Below are positions 16,772 to 24,330 of a stretch of 47,586 bases of DNA, one piece after another. Every line of letters begins with the position of its first letter. The stretch's first letter is position 1. The notes under the pieces were generated by a model. The model searched no databases and had not been told where the DNA came from. It saw only the letters and a program-made list of their open reading frames with translations. Made by a program: the position numbers and the translations under genes. This DNA is from Acidobacteriaceae bacterium (GTDB lineage Bacteria > Acidobacteriota > Terriglobia > Terriglobales > Acidobacteriaceae). The stretch is taken from NCBI GenBank assembly GCA_003131585.1, contig PKVW01000010.1:84996-132581 (forward strand), written 5' to 3'.

Positions 16772-17359
16772 CTACGCCAGGAGTTTCTCGATCGGCTCCC
16801 AATAGTGTGCCTTCCATCCCGAAGCCAGAACTTCCGCCTCGCCTTTAGGGAAGCCCGTATGGTCGAATACAATCTTGGTCCCGGAGCCTTGCTCCACAAG
16901 CTCGAACTTCGCAATCGAATAGACGCCTGGAGCCCAGCGGCCCGTTCGCCATGCCTGCACGATTCGCTCGTTCGGCAAGAGTTCGACTTGTCGTCCCGTG
17001 ATGTACCCGCCGAAGAGCGTGAACGCGCCTCCCACTTCACGACTGATCTCCGCGGGCTTGTCTCCGAGGTGCATGGCTTGCATGACCCCACTGAGCTGTA
17101 TGACTTTGTCGAACTGTTTGGAGTCGGTGAGGGCTTCGTAGACGCGTTTCCTGCTCGCTTTGAAAACAGCCTCCTGGTGAATGGATTCAGCCGTATGAGA
17201 AATCCCATCATCGGATCCCGCCCAAGCCTTAGTTGACCCCAGGGCTAAATCACCCAGGGTTAAACCACCGAATGCCATCGCCACCCCGACAATTGCTTGT
17301 CGCCGGGTGGGCCCTTTGGCCAATGCTGCCAGATTTGTTCCATCACTCATCATCGTCAT
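16772..17359 (-). CDS. Tat-exported SRPBCC/AHSA1-type ligand-binding protein
   Basis: 195 residues. The N-terminus has a twin-arginine signal (TRRQAIVGVAMAFGG, residues about 18-32, then ALGSTKAWAG), implying export of a folded protein. The rest is an SRPBCC/START-fold domain: SIHQEAVFKASRKRVYEALT is the usual opening, GGAFTLFGGYITGRQVEL the middle strands and WKAHYWEPIEKLL the C-terminal helix, as in activator-of-Hsp90-ATPase homologue proteins. Most relatives are cytoplasmic, so the Tat signal is unusual. SRPBCC proteins bind hydrophobic ligands; no specific ligand can be inferred. A palindrome lies upstream at 17419-17440. Confidence 0.8.
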   Translation of the reverse strand: MTMMSDGTNLAALAKGPTRRQAIVGVAMAFGGLTLGDLALGSTKAWAGSDDGISHTAESIHQEAVFKASRKRVYEALTDSKQFDKVIQLSGVMQAMHLGDKPAEISREVGGAFTLFGGYITGRQVELLPNERIVQAWRTGRWAPGVYSIAKFELVEQGSGTKIVFDHTGFPKGEAEVLASGWKAHYWEPIEKLLA

Positions 17360-17418
17360 TACCTTTAGTCCTTCCGAATTTGTCGTTCAACCGCGCCTCA
17401 CATATCAGCACTGGACGA

Positions 17419-17440
17419 AAATATGTTCAAGATCATATTT
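17419..17440. promoter_or_regulatory. inverted repeat AAATATG-N8-CATATTT, possible operator
   Basis: Perfect 7-base arms separated by TTCAAGAT, in AT-rich DNA 60-80 bases upstream of the SRPBCC gene start, where a promoter should be. It has the size and shape of a TetR, ArsR or PadR-class operator. The binding protein is not known. Confidence 0.45.
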
Positions 17441-17462
17441 CTTTAGACAGATACTTTCTGCA

Positions 17463-17482
17463 CCTAGGCAGGCTGCTGAAAA
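17463..17482. repeat. interspersed-repeat fragment GCTGCTGAAAAACTC
   Basis: AGGCTGCTGAAAAACTCGAT matches a short sequence that I recall as common between genes in many bacterial genomes, and a relative lies near 15963. It is followed by GGCGCAGCGC/GCGCAGCGCC, which can fold. This identification is by memory only. Confidence 0.35.
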
Positions 17483-17560
17483 ACTCGATGCGGGACTCGA
17501 TTTTGCGTGGCGCAGCGCTTCCAGCGCAGCGCCAACCGGGTCTTTTTTCCGCAGACGGCT

Positions 17561-17947
17561 TTAGTCCCCGAACTGTGCAAAAGTCAGGACGTGCCCGGCT
17601 GGGTCTTTCACCCCGATCTCGCGTGCACCGTAGAAAGTCTTTCGCTCCGGCAAGACTACCGTGGCGCCGTCAGTGGCCGCGATCACATCATCCAGACTGT
17701 CGACCTCGATGTACAGGAACGTAGGACCCTTGGCATAAACCTGGGCCGAGAATGAACTATCCTTCTCGACGCTGGCATAGCTCTGATACATCAACTCGAC
17801 TCCTGCCTTTTGCAGCGAAACGAACCCGATCTTGTTTCCCTCGGGAACCTCTATTGCAACCTCGAAGCCCAGTCGCTCCTTCCAGAATCTAACGCAGGGC
17901 TCGACTTCCTCTACCAGCAGCACGGGCGTGATTTTCTTAACCGTCAT
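17561..17947 (-). CDS. VOC-family (glyoxalase/bleomycin-resistance fold) protein
   Basis: 128 residues forming one vicinal-oxygen-chelate module pair. ITPVLLVEEVEPCVRFWKERLGF is the classic first beta-alpha unit, GPTFLYIEVDSLDDVIAA starts the second, and VKDPAGHVLTFAQ is the closing strand. It matches single-domain glyoxalase-like proteins of unassigned substrate. AAGGAG lies upstream of the ATG at 17947. It is divergent from the HHH gene at 18076, and a 19-base palindrome (18017-18035) sits between them. Confidence 0.85.
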   Translation of the reverse strand: MTVKKITPVLLVEEVEPCVRFWKERLGFEVAIEVPEGNKIGFVSLQKAGVELMYQSYASVEKDSSFSAQVYAKGPTFLYIEVDSLDDVIAATDGATVVLPERKTFYGAREIGVKDPAGHVLTFAQFGD

Positions 17948-18016
17948 CAGATTTCTCCTTTGCTAACTGTCGACCTCAGCGAAGTAGGGAAGCCAAATTG
18001 TTCCTTGCCAAGCTGA

Positions 18017-18035
18017 CTAGTCTGATTTAGACTAG
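18017..18035. promoter_or_regulatory. palindrome CTAGTCT-GATTT-AGACTAG, likely operator
   Basis: The 7-base arms are perfect inverted copies with a 5-base centre. The site is in the 128-base gap between the leftward VOC gene and the rightward HHH-PadR unit, and would overlap promoter elements of either. A dimeric repressor is the natural ligand; PadR (18344) or the broken TetR gene (18964) are the closest candidates. Confidence 0.55.
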
Positions 18036-18064
18036 ACACACTATGAGAGATTCCAAAGTTCGTC

Positions 18065-18071
18065 AAGGAGG
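18065..18071 (+). promoter_or_regulatory. strong ribosome binding site deciding the HHH start
   Basis: AAGGAGG lies four bases before the ATG at 18076 and fixes that codon as the start rather than the in-frame ATG at 18043. Confidence 0.75.
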
Positions 18072-18075
18072 TTCT

Positions 18076-18360
18076 ATGATCGGTGAAGAACGGCAGTTGA
18101 GCGACCTGGTTTCGATTGGCCCGGCGATGCTGCGCGATTTCGAACTTCTCGGTGTTCGCAGCGTGGCGCAGTTGGCGCGGCGCAACCCGGAGAGGATGTA
18201 CGAGAAGCTCTGCCAAGTCACCGGCCAGTCGCAGGACATCTGTTGTCTGGACGTATTTCGAGCGGCGGTAGCGCAAGCCAAGAATCCGAATCTGCCGATC
18301 GATCAGCGCCAGTGGTGGCAGTGGAGCCGCAAGCGCAAGGCAAGTGATGCCTGCCAGTAG
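18076..18360 (+). CDS. helix-hairpin-helix protein of the Cdd1/pathogenicity-locus type
   Basis: 94 residues. LSDLVSIGPAMLRDFELLGVRSVAQLARRNPERMYEKLCQVTG is a helix-hairpin-helix unit (IGPAMLRDFELLGV), followed by CCLDVFRAAV, the pattern of the small Cdd1/pathogenicity-locus family (HHH proteins often annotated as mitomycin-resistance related). HHH domains bind DNA non-specifically; the cellular role of this family is not established. The start at 18076 is set by AAGGAGG. Its end overlaps the start of the PadR gene, suggesting co-transcription. Confidence 0.8.
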   Translation: MIGEERQLSDLVSIGPAMLRDFELLGVRSVAQLARRNPERMYEKLCQVTGQSQDICCLDVFRAAVAQAKNPNLPIDQRQWWQWSRKRKASDACQ

Positions 18361-18928
18361 AAAGCGCGAGCTCACGACTCCCGACCTTGTGCTCCTCAGC
18401 CTGCTAGCGGAGCGACCGCTGCACGGCTACCAGGCCAACGCAGAGCTGGAACGGCGTGAGGTATGCGATTGGGCTGGTATTTCGCGACCACAGGTGTACT
18501 ACTCGATCGTGAAGCTGGCGCAGCTCGGGCTGGTTAGAGCATCCGAGAATGACTCGGCGGCGGCCGGCCCTGAGCGCAGGGTTTTCCAGACGACCGCCAA
18601 AGGCCGGGCGGCCCTAGCCGATGCGCTTGAACGTGAGGAGTGGGCGACGCACCGTGAGCGGCCACCGTTTCTCACCTGGATCGCTCTCTCCTGGCAGGCG
18701 AGGCCCGGAGTGTTTCGTCAGCAGATCGAGCGCCGCCGGGAATTTCTGGAGGACGAGTTGTCACGGGAAGAAGCGACACTACTCTCGATCAAGAAAGAAG
18801 TAGGCCACCGGTTTCATGAAGCCGTCTGGATGGTCAGTCTCATGATCGAGCAGTGCCGTTGCGAACTGCGCTGGCTGCGGAAACTGGAGCGCGAACTCCC
18901 GCGGCGCGGCGCCGCGAAGCACGTATAG
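18344..18928 (+). CDS. PadR-family transcriptional regulator
   Basis: 194 residues. The N-terminal winged helix is typical of PadR: LVLLSLLAERPLHGYQANAELERR, then ISRPQVYYSIVKLAQLGLVRAS and the wing PERRVFQTTAKGRAAL. The C-terminal half is helical with many Glu and Arg (QIERRREFLEDELSREEATLL), as in the Vir-like dimerisation domain of group I PadR proteins. The start is GTG at 18344 or ATG at 18347, inside the end of the HHH gene. It may act on the palindrome at 18017-18035; this is an inference from position. Confidence 0.9.
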   Translation: MMPASRKRELTTPDLVLLSLLAERPLHGYQANAELERREVCDWAGISRPQVYYSIVKLAQLGLVRASENDSAAAGPERRVFQTTAKGRAALADALEREEWATHRERPPFLTWIALSWQARPGVFRQQIERRREFLEDELSREEATLLSIKKEVGHRFHEAVWMVSLMIEQCRCELRWLRKLERELPRRGAAKHV

Positions 18929-18963
18929 TTTATGAGAGTTAGCCTAGAGAACAAGGAGGCGTC

Positions 18964-19591
18964 ATGCCGTATCCCACCGGTCATCGCGCGACAGTAAAGA
19001 AGGAAATCATCGACAGCGCACGCAAACTGTTTAATCGTCATGGCTTTGAGAGTGTCTCTCTCAACCAGATTATGGCCGGTGTCGGTCTGACGCATGGCGG
19101 GTTTTACAGCTATTTCAAAAGCAAGAGCGATCTGTACACCGAGGTATTTAGGGTGTTTCTTCACCGACCCGCAATGGAAAAGCTGCTGGGAAGGTGTGCA
19201 TGTGGATCTCTCATCTACCGATGTTGGACCCCAAGTCGTCCGCGCCTATCTATCCCGTCAGCATTTCGAGGATGTCGAGAACTCCTGCCCCATGGTCGCA
19301 TTGCCGACCGATGTCGCGCGTAGCAATGTAAGCGCAAAGCGCGCTTTCGAGACTGTCTTCAAAGCAATGGTGAGCGTCCTCGAGCGGAGTTTGATCGAGA
19401 AAGGCCGCCTTCGCCGTTCCACCGCACAGAGCATAGCTGCCTTGTCCATAGGAGGTATGGTCGTGGCGCGGACGATGGTCGACCGCGCTCTTGCTGATGA
19501 ATTGCGCGCCGCCTGCATGGCCGTCGCTCTCAATCTTGGTGGCTGGAACAAGACAAGCAAATCGAAAAACGGCAAATTCAAGCGATCCTGA
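18964..19591 (+). pseudogene. TetR/AcrR-family regulator interrupted by a one-base frameshift
   Basis: The first frame (from ATG 18964, with AAGGAGG upstream at 18953-18959) encodes the TetR helix-turn-helix: IIDSARKLFNRHGFESVSLN, QIMAGVGLTHGGFYSYFKSK, SDLYTEV. It then derails and stops at 19323. The other frame continues the same protein to 19591: YLGCFFTDPQWKSCW, YLSRQHFEDVENSCPMVALP, ending LNLGGWNKTSK. Removing one T from TTT at 19147-19149 restores one protein of about 208 residues (EV-LGCFFTDP). The lesion is either a recent mutation or a base-call error in a homopolymer. The C-terminal half matches the conserved ligand-binding region of this TetR subgroup. Confidence 0.82.
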
Positions 19592-20161
19592 CCGCTCCGC
19601 GTGGCCTGGCGATAGCTCCAGCAGAGGTGATGCGGGCTGGCGCACCTTTGGATCATAATAAAATGCGGCTGCCCCACCTTTCGTAGTTTTCGAAAGGTGG
19701 GGATCTGTGAATCCGACGCACCGTTGTCTAGACATCGCTCGCTCCCCACATCTTTCCACAGCCCCCATGTGACATCTGACCTTGCGCTCACCATCGAAGT
19801 TGCGCAATCATGGTCGAGGCCATGACGGTTGGGTGAACCCACTTCGTCACGCCCCTAAGTCCTTTGTTTCACGGATTATAGTATCTAAGTTCTTTGACGT
19901 CCGGATTTTGCGAGGAATTTCCTGCTAACCCGATGATTCCAATAGACCCCAGGGGGGAGGGGGATCGAGATGAGAGGATCTAGAGTGATCAAGAATTGCA
20001 CACTCGAACCCATTCTCGCTTGAAATATTTACGGGCAGAAATTCACAGGCTGGATTTCACAGCAGATTCTCAGCGGCAAGCCGCGGCAAGCGACCGCGCC
20101 CGCAAGATTTTCAATTGACAATCGGAAATCGTCCAGTTCGGGGCCAAAAGCCCGCGAGACT
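19592..20161. other. 570-base intergenic region without a visible gene
   Basis: Convergent flanks (TetR remnant and TonB-fusion gene). It contains the hairpin at 19672-19702, a G-run (GGGGGGAGGGGG near 19951) and AT-rich DNA. Open frames on either strand resemble no protein I know. No tRNA or other RNA fold was recognised. Confidence 0.6.
19672..19702. repeat. perfect hairpin CCCCACCTTTCG / CGAAAGGTGGGG
   Basis: A 12-bp perfect stem with a 7-base loop (TAGTTTT). It lies about 80 bases after the stop of the TetR remnant. There is no U-tract after either arm, so it is more like an interspersed palindrome than a factor-independent terminator, although it could still stop transcription or protect mRNA ends. 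Confidence 0.7.
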
Positions 20162-21787
20162 CTAGCGCGGCAGCTTGAAGTTCACCGTGACCTGCGTCTG
20201 AATTTCAACTGGCTCGCCGTTGAGCAGGTAGGGTTTATATTTCCACCGCTTCACCGCGTCCGCTGCGGCGCGCGCCAACTGCGCATCTCCGCTGAGAATC
20301 TTCACCGCCGAGATGTCGCCGTTCTTGGAGATTGTCGCCATAAGCTGCACCGCGCCTTCAACGTGCATCCGCATTGCGCTTGCCGGATATGTGGGCTGAA
20401 CTTTTTTCATCACCAGTCCTTGCGACACTCCCTGCGAGACGTTCAGCGTCTGAAGCACGGGAGTCGCCGCTTTGCTCTGGCCCAAGAGATTGGGAATCGC
20501 CCCACCGTTGTCGGCTGCGGCAATACCGTTCATGTTCAGAGCCGGCGCATCGGTAGTTGCCGCCGATTTTCCAGCCCGTTGGGAATGGTGATTCTCAATC
20601 ACAATCGTTTGTGCATCCGGCTTCGTTGCCGGACCTTTGTTTGCCGCCAGAGCCGAAGCCGGAGGCTTGGACAAGTCCGCTCCAGCGATAACCTTGCGCG
20701 GACGAGCTTGTGCATTCTCCGAGCCTCCGATGGTTTGCCCATCGGAAGAGGAAGATGAAGCAACCGCAGCCGAGCTCGGCGCCCCCTGCGGAACGGTGGC
20801 CCGAGTGGCCGCGCGTTGCGCGCCAACGCTGGTGGGGACACTTGCCGTCCCGTTCGAGCGTCCCCATTGCGTCCATACTCCGTAGCCACCGGCTGCAATC
20901 AGCACAACCGCGGCCACTGCCAGCAGCGCCTTCTTGCTTCCGCCGCTGGCGGACTCGGTGTCGCTGCTAACACTTTCGCCGAATGGGAACGAAGGCGCGG
21001 GCGCGGAAGTCTCTTCGAGGGAAGAACTGGTCCCGCCAGCCGCGAGTTTCTCAACTGCACTGTCCGGCTTCGAGAGGACCGCCGAAGATTTATCCTCGGT
21101 GGAAGCACTCGGTTCTTGCTCGCGCGCCGGCGCCGGCGCGCTGGCAGCGCCCGACGCAACCCCCGGCGAAAATCCGCCGCTCGGCGGAGGCGACAGAACT
21201 TCCGGCGTTCTGGATGTTATCTCTGACTTACGGTCGCCAGGCTGCAGCCCCTGCGCTGCGAGGCTTGCCGTTGCACTTGCCACCAAAGGGGCAATCGGTA
21301 AGGTTGGGCGCGAAGCGGCAACGCTCGAGATTGCTGGCACCGGCGTTGCCGGTGCTGGTGCGGAGGTTGCGGGCTTTGCCGTTCCAGTCGCCGCCGGGGT
21401 CGCGGGTCTTGCCGCTTCACTCTTGCGCAACAGACCGCGGGCAACGCGCAACGTGCCTTTCGCCTGCTCCACATTAATGGGTTTGGTGAGAACCAGGTTC
21501 GCGCCGATACGGAAAGCCTTCGCGACTCCCGCTTGCCCTTCCACAACCGCCACCGCCAGTGACGACTGGTTGTTGGCTGTGTTGCGCGCGCTCTTAAACA
21601 GCAGCGTGGCGTTCTGCTCGTTATCGCAATCCACGACGACGGCATCGAAGCGCTCGCCCATCAATTTCTTGACCGCGGCGAAGGGTTCGGTGCAGGGAAC
21701 GACGGTGAAGTCCAGCTCACTGAGAACCTGCGTTACGGTGCGAGCCGTCTTCTCATCGGGGCAGAAAAGGAGTGCTTGGTAACCCAT
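20162..21787 (-). CDS. receiver-like / transmembrane / TonB C-terminal fusion protein
   Basis: 541 residues in three parts. Residues 1-120 look like a response-regulator receiver fold: acidic D11/E12, D53 in AVVVDCDN, K102 in VLTKPI. Residues about 125-285 are a Pro/Ala/Ser-rich linker. One membrane helix (KKALLAVAAVVLIAAGGYGV, 286-304) is followed by another low-complexity region and a C-terminal TonB domain (VQPTYPASAMRMHVEGAVQL, AAADAVKRWKYKPYLLNGEP, ending VTVNFKLPR). If oriented as usual the receiver is cytoplasmic and the TonB end periplasmic. TonB normally needs its helix near the N-terminus with an SxxxH motif; that motif is not visible, so energy coupling with ExbBD is uncertain. No ExbBD genes are nearby. 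Confidence 0.82.
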   Translation of the reverse strand: MGYQALLFCPDEKTARTVTQVLSELDFTVVPCTEPFAAVKKLMGERFDAVVVDCDNEQNATLLFKSARNTANNQSSLAVAVVEGQAGVAKAFRIGANLVLTKPINVEQAKGTLRVARGLLRKSEAARPATPAATGTAKPATSAPAPATPVPAISSVAASRPTLPIAPLVASATASLAAQGLQPGDRKSEITSRTPEVLSPPPSGGFSPGVASGAASAPAPAREQEPSASTEDKSSAVLSKPDSAVEKLAAGGTSSSLEETSAPAPSFPFGESVSSDTESASGGSKKALLAVAAVVLIAAGGYGVWTQWGRSNGTASVPTSVGAQRAATRATVPQGAPSSAAVASSSSSDGQTIGGSENAQARPRKVIAGADLSKPPASALAANKGPATKPDAQTIVIENHHSQRAGKSAATTDAPALNMNGIAAADNGGAIPNLLGQSKAATPVLQTLNVSQGVSQGLVMKKVQPTYPASAMRMHVEGAVQLMATISKNGDISAVKILSGDAQLARAAADAVKRWKYKPYLLNGEPVEIQTQVTVNFKLPR

Positions 21788-21925
21788 ATTAAGATCATCG
21801 TAGGTACACTCGTAAGCCTCATCAAGTTACGGTGGTAATTCCACGTAAGCCAGTTTGGGGCTGCCAGAATGGGCTTTTGGCGCTTTACGATTCCAGACTG
21901 TTCCCTGCGGATACAATACCGGGTC

Positions 21926-22525
21926 ATGCGGATCCCGCTCTGGCTCAAAGTGGTTTGGACGGCGTGCGTGATTGCCTGGATACCTTTGTACTGGCGGCAG
22001 TACGGGCTGCAGAACTTTCTTTTTTTCTGCGATCTCGGCAATCTCTTCATTGCCGTTGGCCTCTGGCTCGAAAGCCCGCTCATATTCTCGTGGCAGGCAA
22101 CCGGGTTGCTGTTGTTCCAAAGTCTTTTCACGATTGACTTATCGGTTGCTCTTGTAAGTGGTCGGCACGTGATCGGCGGAACCGAATACATGTTCGACCC
22201 GCATGTTCCGCTTGCAATTCGCCTGCTTAGCCTGTTTCACGTGGTGACGCCGCCATTGCTGCTGTGGGCGATTTGGCGTTTGGGTTACGACGGGCGAGGC
22301 TGGAAATATCAGACGGTGACCGCGTGGATCGTGGTTCCGATCAATTACTTCTGGCGTCCGGAATACGATGTGAACTGGGCCCGCGGCCCGTTCTTTCACG
22401 AACAGCACGCAGTGCCCGGACTCATGTATCTGTTGGGATACCTTATTATCGTTCCCGCCGTCGTTTACTTTTCGACGCACCTGTTTCTGGTCTGGTTGAC
22501 GCAGCGCTGGCGGGCGAAGTCCTAA
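21926..22525 (+). CDS. small integral membrane protein of unknown function
   Basis: 199 residues with about five to six hydrophobic segments (for example VVWTACVIAWIPLYW and LLGYLIIVPAVVYFSTHLFLVW). Polar signatures between them include GGTEYMFDP and NYFWRPEYDVNWARGPFFHEQ, which are Asn/Trp/His-rich and might face a ligand. I do not recognise a named family. The ATG at 21926 is chosen because the first helix follows at once; the frame opens earlier at 21869. TACAAT at 21912-21917 would place a transcription start at or next to the ATG, so a leaderless mRNA is possible, but no -35 supports it. It overlaps the convergent MscS gene by four bases. Confidence 0.7.
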   Translation: MRIPLWLKVVWTACVIAWIPLYWRQYGLQNFLFFCDLGNLFIAVGLWLESPLIFSWQATGLLLFQSLFTIDLSVALVSGRHVIGGTEYMFDPHVPLAIRLLSLFHVVTPPLLLWAIWRLGYDGRGWKYQTVTAWIVVPINYFWRPEYDVNWARGPFFHEQHAVPGLMYLLGYLIIVPAVVYFSTHLFLVWLTQRWRAKS

Positions 22526-24315
22526 TCATCCTTTCCCGCGTTTTTTCCCGCATCCCACTTTTGGTTGCGCAATGCCGATTCTTGCTGAGGATAGTCGATC
22601 GAGCCCTGGAAGGAAGAAATATCCTCGTCGGTGAAGTCAGGGAAGGGCAACCGCTTTTCGTCGCGCCACTCCGCAACTGTTTTCACCGCAGCATCGGCTT
22701 TTTCTTTTTCCAATCCGGAGTCGCGGCCTAAATAAAGGGTTTGCGACGGGAAGGCGAAGCCGGTTCCGGAGTCCTCCACCAGATTCATGATGCGCAGGAG
22801 CAAATCTTCCCTTACGGCGGCGAATTCGTTGAAATCCTGCGTCAATACGTAACAGAGAAGTTCCACATTGATGGAGCTGGAGGCCAACTCGGTGAGTCGC
22901 ACGCGAACTGTTTTAGTTTCGATCTTGGGATGGCTGTATAGCACGCGTCGAATTTCCGAAAGCACGTAGCGGAGATGGTCATGCGAGGTCTCCGATCGCA
23001 GACCCAGGACTGTCTTGAAAAGAATCTTATCGCGGCGGCTTAGATTCTCGACATTGATGGCCGCGACCGTGCCGTTGGGGATGGCTAACAGCGTCCTCTC
23101 TTCGGTGCGTACCCGAGTGGAGCGCAGTCCTATATCCTCGACCGTTCCGGTGCGATCCCCGAAGCGGCAAACATCGCCCACGCGAATCACTTCGTCGCCC
23201 AGGACCGAAACGCCGCCGAATAAATTCTCGATCGTCTTCTGCGCGCCGAAGCCGATGGCGAGGCCTCCAATGCCAATTCCGGCCAGCGCCGTACTCATGT
23301 TGAAGCCGAGGATGCCGAGAATGAAAAATACCGCCATCGTGAAGACCAGCGCCTTGACGATGCGCTCGCCGAGCAGCATCAGCGAGCCCGTGCCTCCGTG
23401 ACCGCGAGCAAGGGCGCGGTTTCGTAGGCGCTGCAAGAACCAGCGAATCACACGCCAGAGAATCCAGTTCGCGCCGATAATGACCGCGACCGTCGTGACC
23501 TGCACATAGTAGTGCCGCTGCAGCAGGGGCATGCCGAGGTAGCGGGCCAGAATGCGGTGAATCGCAGTACCGGCGAGCAGCCATAATGGCCCGGAAACCG
23601 AGCGCCATTGCTGCATTTCAGCTTGCCCGCGTCTCCTCGCCCACCATCGCAGAGGGATTTCCAGCACCACCAACAGCAGCCAGCCCGCGGCGGCTGCCAC
23701 AGGAATCATCAGGATCAAAGCGAACGATTGCCACAGCGGCATTCCCGCCAACTGATGCTTCACGATCCAGGCGGGCAATCGCGTTTCCACTTGCCGCGCC
23801 TCGACCTGCTCATAGAGTTCGGGGACTCGCGCTAGAGTGTCGGAGGAGACCAGCCAGATTTTCCCCGCATTCGGACCGGAAACGCGGACCAGTTCCAGGT
23901 CCGCTTCCGCGTCACCGGACGACATGGTTCCGAGCTTCTGCCGGCCCAGCGAGACGCCTTCCTGCGGGGCGCCTTCGGGCTGCGTGCTCACATTCTTCAG
24001 GCTGCCGGCAAACGCGCGGTCCATCACAAGCTTCAGATTCGCCGCCACCGCCTCGCCTTCGGACTGGCGGCGTGCGGCGTTGAGCTGCAGATATTGCGCT
24101 GCGATGCCGTAGTTGCCCGATTGCGCCGCCTGCAGAAATCCGAAGACCGTCCCATACGGCGTATCGCGTCCCAGCGGATCGGCCGGGGTCTTGGGGGAAG
24201 TGCTCGCGGGGGCCGCGGGTTGCAGGATCTGGCTTAGCGGATTCTGTGCCGAGAGTGGCTGACAGGCCGCTAGAGCAAGGGCAAGAAAAACAATTGCTTT
24301 GGAAAACTTGGACAT
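22522..24315 (-). CDS. mechanosensitive ion channel of the MscS family
   Basis: 597 residues. An N-terminal signal sequence (AIVFLALALAACQPLSAQ) could be a lipoprotein signal (LALAAC) or a Sec signal. About 160 periplasmic residues follow, then several membrane helices (about 190-340) and the MscS core: ALAGIGIGGLAIGFGAQKTIENLFGG is the pore-lining TM3 with glycine packing, and GDVCRFGDRTGTVEDIGLRSTRVRT is the beta domain. The C-terminus is cytoplasmic alpha-beta. Such channels release solutes on hypo-osmotic shock. It follows lpdA by 15 bases and is therefore probably the last gene of the pyruvate dehydrogenase transcript, an unusual companion. Confidence 0.93.
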   Translation of the reverse strand: MSKFSKAIVFLALALAACQPLSAQNPLSQILQPAAPASTSPKTPADPLGRDTPYGTVFGFLQAAQSGNYGIAAQYLQLNAARRQSEGEAVAANLKLVMDRAFAGSLKNVSTQPEGAPQEGVSLGRQKLGTMSSGDAEADLELVRVSGPNAGKIWLVSSDTLARVPELYEQVEARQVETRLPAWIVKHQLAGMPLWQSFALILMIPVAAAAGWLLLVVLEIPLRWWARRRGQAEMQQWRSVSGPLWLLAGTAIHRILARYLGMPLLQRHYYVQVTTVAVIIGANWILWRVIRWFLQRLRNRALARGHGGTGSLMLLGERIVKALVFTMAVFFILGILGFNMSTALAGIGIGGLAIGFGAQKTIENLFGGVSVLGDEVIRVGDVCRFGDRTGTVEDIGLRSTRVRTEERTLLAIPNGTVAAINVENLSRRDKILFKTVLGLRSETSHDHLRYVLSEIRRVLYSHPKIETKTVRVRLTELASSSINVELLCYVLTQDFNEFAAVREDLLLRIMNLVEDSGTGFAFPSQTLYLGRDSGLEKEKADAAVKTVAEWRDEKRLPFPDFTDEDISSFQGSIDYPQQESALRNQKWDAGKNAGKDD

Positions 24316-24330
24316 GGGTTTCTTCCCAGA

